From NCBI GenBank assembly GCA_945909635.1, contig OX246690.1, positions 2,170,001 to 2,234,000 of the forward strand: DNA of 64,000 bases. Direction: 5' to 3'. A program made the translations under genes and the position numbers. This stretch comes from Clostridioides difficile_A. GTDB lineage: Bacteria; Bacillota; Clostridia; Peptostreptococcales; Peptostreptococcaceae. How positions within the stretch are numbered: the stretch's first letter is position 1; the number at the start of each line of letters is the position of its first letter. This document shows positions 62,504 through 64,000 of the stretch, piece after piece. The notes below the pieces were generated by a model. That model had not been told where the DNA came from, did no database searches, and was given only the letters and a program-made list of their open reading frames with translations.

Positions 62504-63289
62504 TTAGTTTCCTCCCTCAATAACATTATACATCCTTTTAACTAGTGCACTTGCCATGTCTATTCTATAATCTTTACTAGCTCTCATATTACTTCCATAA
62601 GTTAATTCCTCACTTGCAATAATAGATGCCTTATCTATATCTTTTTCTTCACTTAATATAGTACTTGCTCCAAGAGCTATTTTTGCCCTTTGAGGTCTCG
62701 CTCCAATTGCTATTTTGTAAGTATTATTTTCTTTCAACATGGCTGAGTTTAATATAGGAAAATCTCCTGTACATTTTCTTATTGAATCAAAAACAGCTAT
62801 TGCATCTCTTTTTGGAAGTATTACCTCAACTAATATGTCTTTACTTAACTTATTATCTAAAAACTCATTTAATTCTAAGACTCCTTCTTTGTATAATCTT
62901 ACCTTTGCTCCAACAACTAAAAGTGCTGGTATTAAATCAGAAAAACCGTACTTTGAAAATACACTAGCACCAATTCTAACACCTTGTCTAAATTGAACTC
63001 CTACTATATTAGAAACAGCACTTGAAACTATTCCACTACAGTAATTTTTAATAGTTTTATCAATTTCTAAACTTCTAAGAGATGTATCTGCACCTATAAG
63101 AATATTTTTCTCATCTTCCCTTATATAATTTAGATTTATCGCCTTTAAATCTATGGCTGTTCCTATATTCTTATTACTTAATTTTATAAATCCGCACCCA
63201 CCTAGAATAACATTATTCTTTTTAGAAGTTAAAATTTTATATGCTTCTTCTAAGCTTTCTGGAACTGTATATTCTTTTATAGTAACCAT
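62504..63289 (-). CDS. xdhB: Molybdenum hydroxylase, FAD subunit
   Basis: 261-residue FAD_binding_5 protein: ILGGCGFIKLSNKNIGTAID for FAD binding, LIGADTSLRSLE, QFRQGVRIGASVFSKYG, and a C-terminal CO-dehydrogenase-flavoprotein domain with IAIGARPQRAKIALGASTIL. It passes electrons from the iron-sulfur subunit to the acceptor. Its stop lies 2 bases before the Mo-subunit start, with the RBS for that gene inside its end. The expected 2Fe-2S subunit is not next to it in the window. Confidence 0.9.
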   Translation of the reverse strand: MVTIKEYTVPESLEEAYKILTSKKNNVILGGCGFIKLSNKNIGTAIDLKAINLNYIREDEKNILIGADTSLRSLEIDKTIKNYCSGIVSSAVSNIVGVQFRQGVRIGASVFSKYGFSDLIPALLVVGAKVRLYKEGVLELNEFLDNKLSKDILVEVILPKRDAIAVFDSIRKCTGDFPILNSAMLKENNTYKIAIGARPQRAKIALGASTILSEEKDIDKASIIASEELTYGSNMRASKDYRIDMASALVKRMYNVIEGGN

Positions 63290-63397
63290 CTTATCCCCCT
63301 GTCATCATACTTATTAAAAATTGAAACTTTTAAATCTATCTTTTAATTTATATCAATAAATGTGATATGTCTGATTCACATTTATTAACTCTTTACA

Positions 63398-64000
63398 TTA
63401 TAAATTTTCCTTTTTATCTTCAACTTTGTTATTCCTACTTTTCGGAAATTTTGCCATATACAAAGCTTGAACTATTATGGCTACCATTGCTCCTGAAACT
63501 ACACTTGAATCTGCAAATAAGGTTTCTATAAACTTTGGAAACTTTTCAAGAACTTGAGGAGCCACCATAAATCCTATGCCAGAAGCCATAGAAAGACCTA
63601 ATATCATGCTATTTTCTTGATTGAACCCATCCATACTAACAAGTCTTAAACCAGATGTTGTAAGGGTTGAAAATATAACAAGTGTTGCTCCCCCAACCAC
63701 ACAAGGAGGAATGGTTCTTATCAAATTAGCTAGCAAAGGTGATATTCCTGCCAAAAATAGCCCAATTCCCCCAATAGCCAATACAAATTTACTTACAATT
63801 TTCGTATTGGAAACGATTGCAGAATTTTGACCAAACATCCCCATTGGAGTTGCAGAAAATAATGCACCTATCGTAGATAGTACTCCATTTCCTAAAACAG
63901 CAGAAGAAAGTTCTTCATCTGTTACTTGTCTATTGAGTCCCCCTACTGCAGAAAGCGTACATGCACCCATAATATCTGCTATTTCAACCAAATATATTAT
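63398..64000 (-). CDS. NCS2-family xanthine/uracil permease, C-terminal part
   Basis: Partial gene: the frame runs to the window edge, so at least 201 C-terminal residues of the transporter are seen. It has about five or six hydrophobic helices and the blocks MFGQNSAIVSNTKIVSK, GGIGLFLAGISPLLANLI, IRTIPPCVVGGATLVIF and NQENSMILGLSMASGIGFMV, typical of nucleobase permeases. Next to the hydroxylase genes it should bring in purines, the likely substrate. Distance to the FAD gene is 108 bases. Confidence 0.9.
   Translation of the reverse strand: MIYLVEIADIMGACTLSAVGGLNRQVTDEELSSAVLGNGVLSTIGALFSATPMGMFGQNSAIVSNTKIVSKFVLAIGGIGLFLAGISPLLANLIRTIPPCVVGGATLVIFSTLTTSGLRLVSMDGFNQENSMILGLSMASGIGFMVAPQVLEKFPKFIETLFADSSVVSGAMVAIIVQALYMAKFPKSRNNKVEDKKENL

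Noticed and set aside
1..64000. CRISPR array
   Set aside because: No regularly spaced repeats of 25-40 bases were seen; the multiple short repeats found are irregular.

Overview
The window looks like a chromosomal segment of a low-GC, strictly anaerobic Firmicute, very probably Clostridioides difficile or a close relative. I base this on the very AT-rich sequence, strong AGGAGG ribosome binding sites, T-box and lysine riboswitch leaders, a hybrid-cluster protein, a selenium-type molybdenum hydroxylase cluster, a clostridial glutaminyl-tRNA synthetase and the style of the prophage remnants. The species name rests on my recognition of proteins and gene order, not on a database search.

Layout. 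0-10.4 kb: an MFS drug exporter; clpB downstream of, and probably co-transcribed with, a RepL-like winged-helix gene and a gene of unknown function; a YtrA-type GntR regulator with an ABC exporter and a near-ideal promoter and operator; an M20 amidohydrolase followed by an Asp/Glu racemase. 10.4-17.3 kb: a lipoprotein and the argCJBDF arginine operon on the minus strand, behind a T-box leader with an AGA (Arg) specifier and a second, stem-I-less antiterminator/terminator module. 17.3-29.1 kb: a mosaic of small accessory genes (three GNAT acetyltransferases, two TetR regulators, an alpha/beta hydrolase with palindromic operators, two DUF2975 membrane proteins with a Cro/C1-type regulator, a methyltransferase, DUF6054) plus hcp, whose upstream region may encode a short terminated RNA.

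29.2-32.5 kb is a graveyard of prophage or other mobile-element genes, nearly all broken: an XkdN-like tail chaperone, small phage ORFs with frameshifts or stops, a ParB-like fragment, a zinc-ribbon fragment and the C-terminal end of a tyrosine recombinase, with intact genes for a SelU-like rhodanese domain and a membrane-anchored protein of unknown function between them. 32.5-50.2 kb returns to core-type genes: an RpiR regulator, an rRNA pseudouridine synthase with the MnmM-like methylase, an AI-2E transporter, lysC-lysA under a lysine riboswitch, envelope proteins, glnS, a lipid kinase with a LUD-domain protein, DUF4003 and a secreted 3D-domain protein. 50.4-54 kb has a small RHH-like protein, an orphan BlaI-type repressor, an intact orphan tyrosine recombinase and a secreted YHYH protein. 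54-64 kb holds an ABC-F ATPase and the molybdenum hydroxylase cluster (purine permease, FAD subunit, Mo subunit, YqeC, MocA-like, MoeA-like).

How the parts work together: the arginine genes form one amino-acid-sensing unit and the lysine genes another; the hydroxylase cluster joins purine uptake, the enzyme and its cofactor maturation, but a TnpB-only IS605-family element with a recognisable omega-RNA region now sits between the enzyme genes and the maturation genes. No tRNA, rRNA or CRISPR array was seen.
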